DNA of 6,250 bases from JADFOB01 sp964651325 (GTDB taxonomy: Bacteria > Planctomycetota > Phycisphaerae > UBA1845). Location of the stretch: assembly GCA_964651325.1 (NCBI GenBank), contig CAZYXP010000208.1, positions 1 through 6,250 on the forward strand. Reading direction: 5' to 3'. Numbering within the stretch: position 1 is the first letter of the stretch; each line of letters begins with the position of its first letter. Positions 5,806-6,250 of the stretch are shown here, one piece after another. The position numbers and the translations under genes are program-made. Below the pieces are notes generated by a model. The model was not told the origin of the DNA. It did no database searches and was given only the letters and a program-made list of their open reading frames with translations.

Positions 5806-6250
5806 TTCCCGCGGACGACCCAACCGAAACGCCAATCGCCGCGCGGGAAGCGCTCACCGGGCTCTGCGCGCCGTTTGACGTTGGCAACGACGCGCTGGAT
5901 GCGGTTGAGTTCGTCGAATCCGCGACGATGCCCGAAGCGTTTCAAGAGCTACTCGCCCACGAGCAGCACATGACTGCCACGCTGAGAGAATACCAAGGCG
6001 AGGCCGTCACGTTGCACGTTGTCACTGAGCAACAAAGCGGGGATGTCTATACGCGGCTCATCAAGCTGTGCGCGGGCGCCAGCGATCATGTGGTCGAGGT
6101 TGGCGTGATGCGTTTCGATCTTTCGTTCGCCGATCCGGCCGTGCGACGCGCCGTGTTGGACCGCGTGACTCCCTTGGGCGACATCTTAGCGGCGTACGAA
6201 GTGATGCGCCGAATAGAGCCTCGATGGTTCCTGCGGCTAGGCGACGCGTT
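5802..6250 (+). CDS. Chorismate-pyruvate-lyase-like protein (UbiC / Rv2949c-like), 5' part
   Basis: The frame is open from ATG 5802, which overlaps the radical SAM stop, to the window end, giving 149 residues without a stop. A GGGAAG five bases before the ATG is a fair ribosome binding site. Family features are 'LLAHEQHMTATLREYQG' (50-66), 'YTRLIKL' (83-89) where R85 fits the product/substrate-binding Arg of UbiC-fold lyases, 'VVEVGVMRFDL' (97-107) and 'TPLGDIL' (123-129). The C-terminal acidic residue of the active site lies beyond the window. The family converts chorismate into 4-hydroxybenzoate and pyruvate; Rv2949c of mycobacteria does this to feed phenolic lipid synthesis. Most Planctomycetota are thought to use menaquinone, so if the host is one, ubiquinone synthesis is an unlikely use. 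A precursor role for the nearby acid-reducing enzymes is the inferred one. Related members may make 3-hydroxybenzoate or have other roles. Confidence 0.75.
   Translation, partial: MIPADDPTETPIAAREALTGLCAPFDVGNDALDAVEFVESATMPEAFQELLAHEQHMTATLREYQGEAVTLHVVTEQQSGDVYTRLIKLCAGASDHVVEVGVMRFDLSFADPAVRRAVLDRVTPLGDILAAYEVMRRIEPRWFLRLGDA

Noticed and set aside
5802..6250. Naming the last gene ubiC
   Set aside because: The gene is cut by the window end, similarity was judged by motif only, and a ubiquinone role is doubtful in the suggested host.

Overview
The window is a compact, GC-rich stretch of bacterial DNA in which all genes lie on the + strand. My best guess for the source is a member of the Planctomycetota. 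The reasons are the PQQ-type beta-propeller gene, the 'KMACGD' signature in the iron alcohol dehydrogenase, and the overall gene style. This is recall of family flavour and not a search result, so the phylum is only moderately supported.

Layout. Bases 1-510 hold the 3' end of a PQQ-like beta-propeller gene. It runs without a gap into three genes joined by stop/start overlaps: a short adenylate-forming (ANL) enzyme (510-1592), an aldehyde-dehydrogenase-fold reductase (1592-3013) and an iron-type alcohol dehydrogenase (3010-4173). A 276-base intergenic gap follows (4174-4449). It carries a hairpin just after the stop codon, a possible promoter element next to a perfect 13-bp inverted repeat, and a G+C-rich leader with alternative hairpins. 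A second unit then begins with a HemN-like radical SAM protein (GTG start, 4450-5805). Its stop overlaps the start of a chorismate-lyase-like gene (5802 to beyond the window end).

How the genes may work together (inference). The ANL enzyme, ALDH-fold reductase and iron ADH are the parts needed to activate a carboxylic acid, reduce it to an aldehyde and reduce that to an alcohol. The ANL enzyme lacks the mobile C-terminal domain, and the reductase has a 'GPG' motif where hydrolytic ALDHs carry the general-base Glu. Both features fit reduction of an activated acyl group. The neighbouring chorismate-lyase-like protein would supply 4-hydroxybenzoate (or a related hydroxybenzoate) plus pyruvate, so an attractive substrate is an aromatic acid. 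The HemN-like protein lacks several HemW/HemN hallmark residues outside the iron-sulfur motif and may be a tailoring enzyme, for example a class C methyltransferase-like enzyme. Together this looks like part of a small, uncharacterised specialised-metabolism locus that makes or modifies an aromatic or acyl alcohol. The final product cannot be read from this window, and both ends are open.
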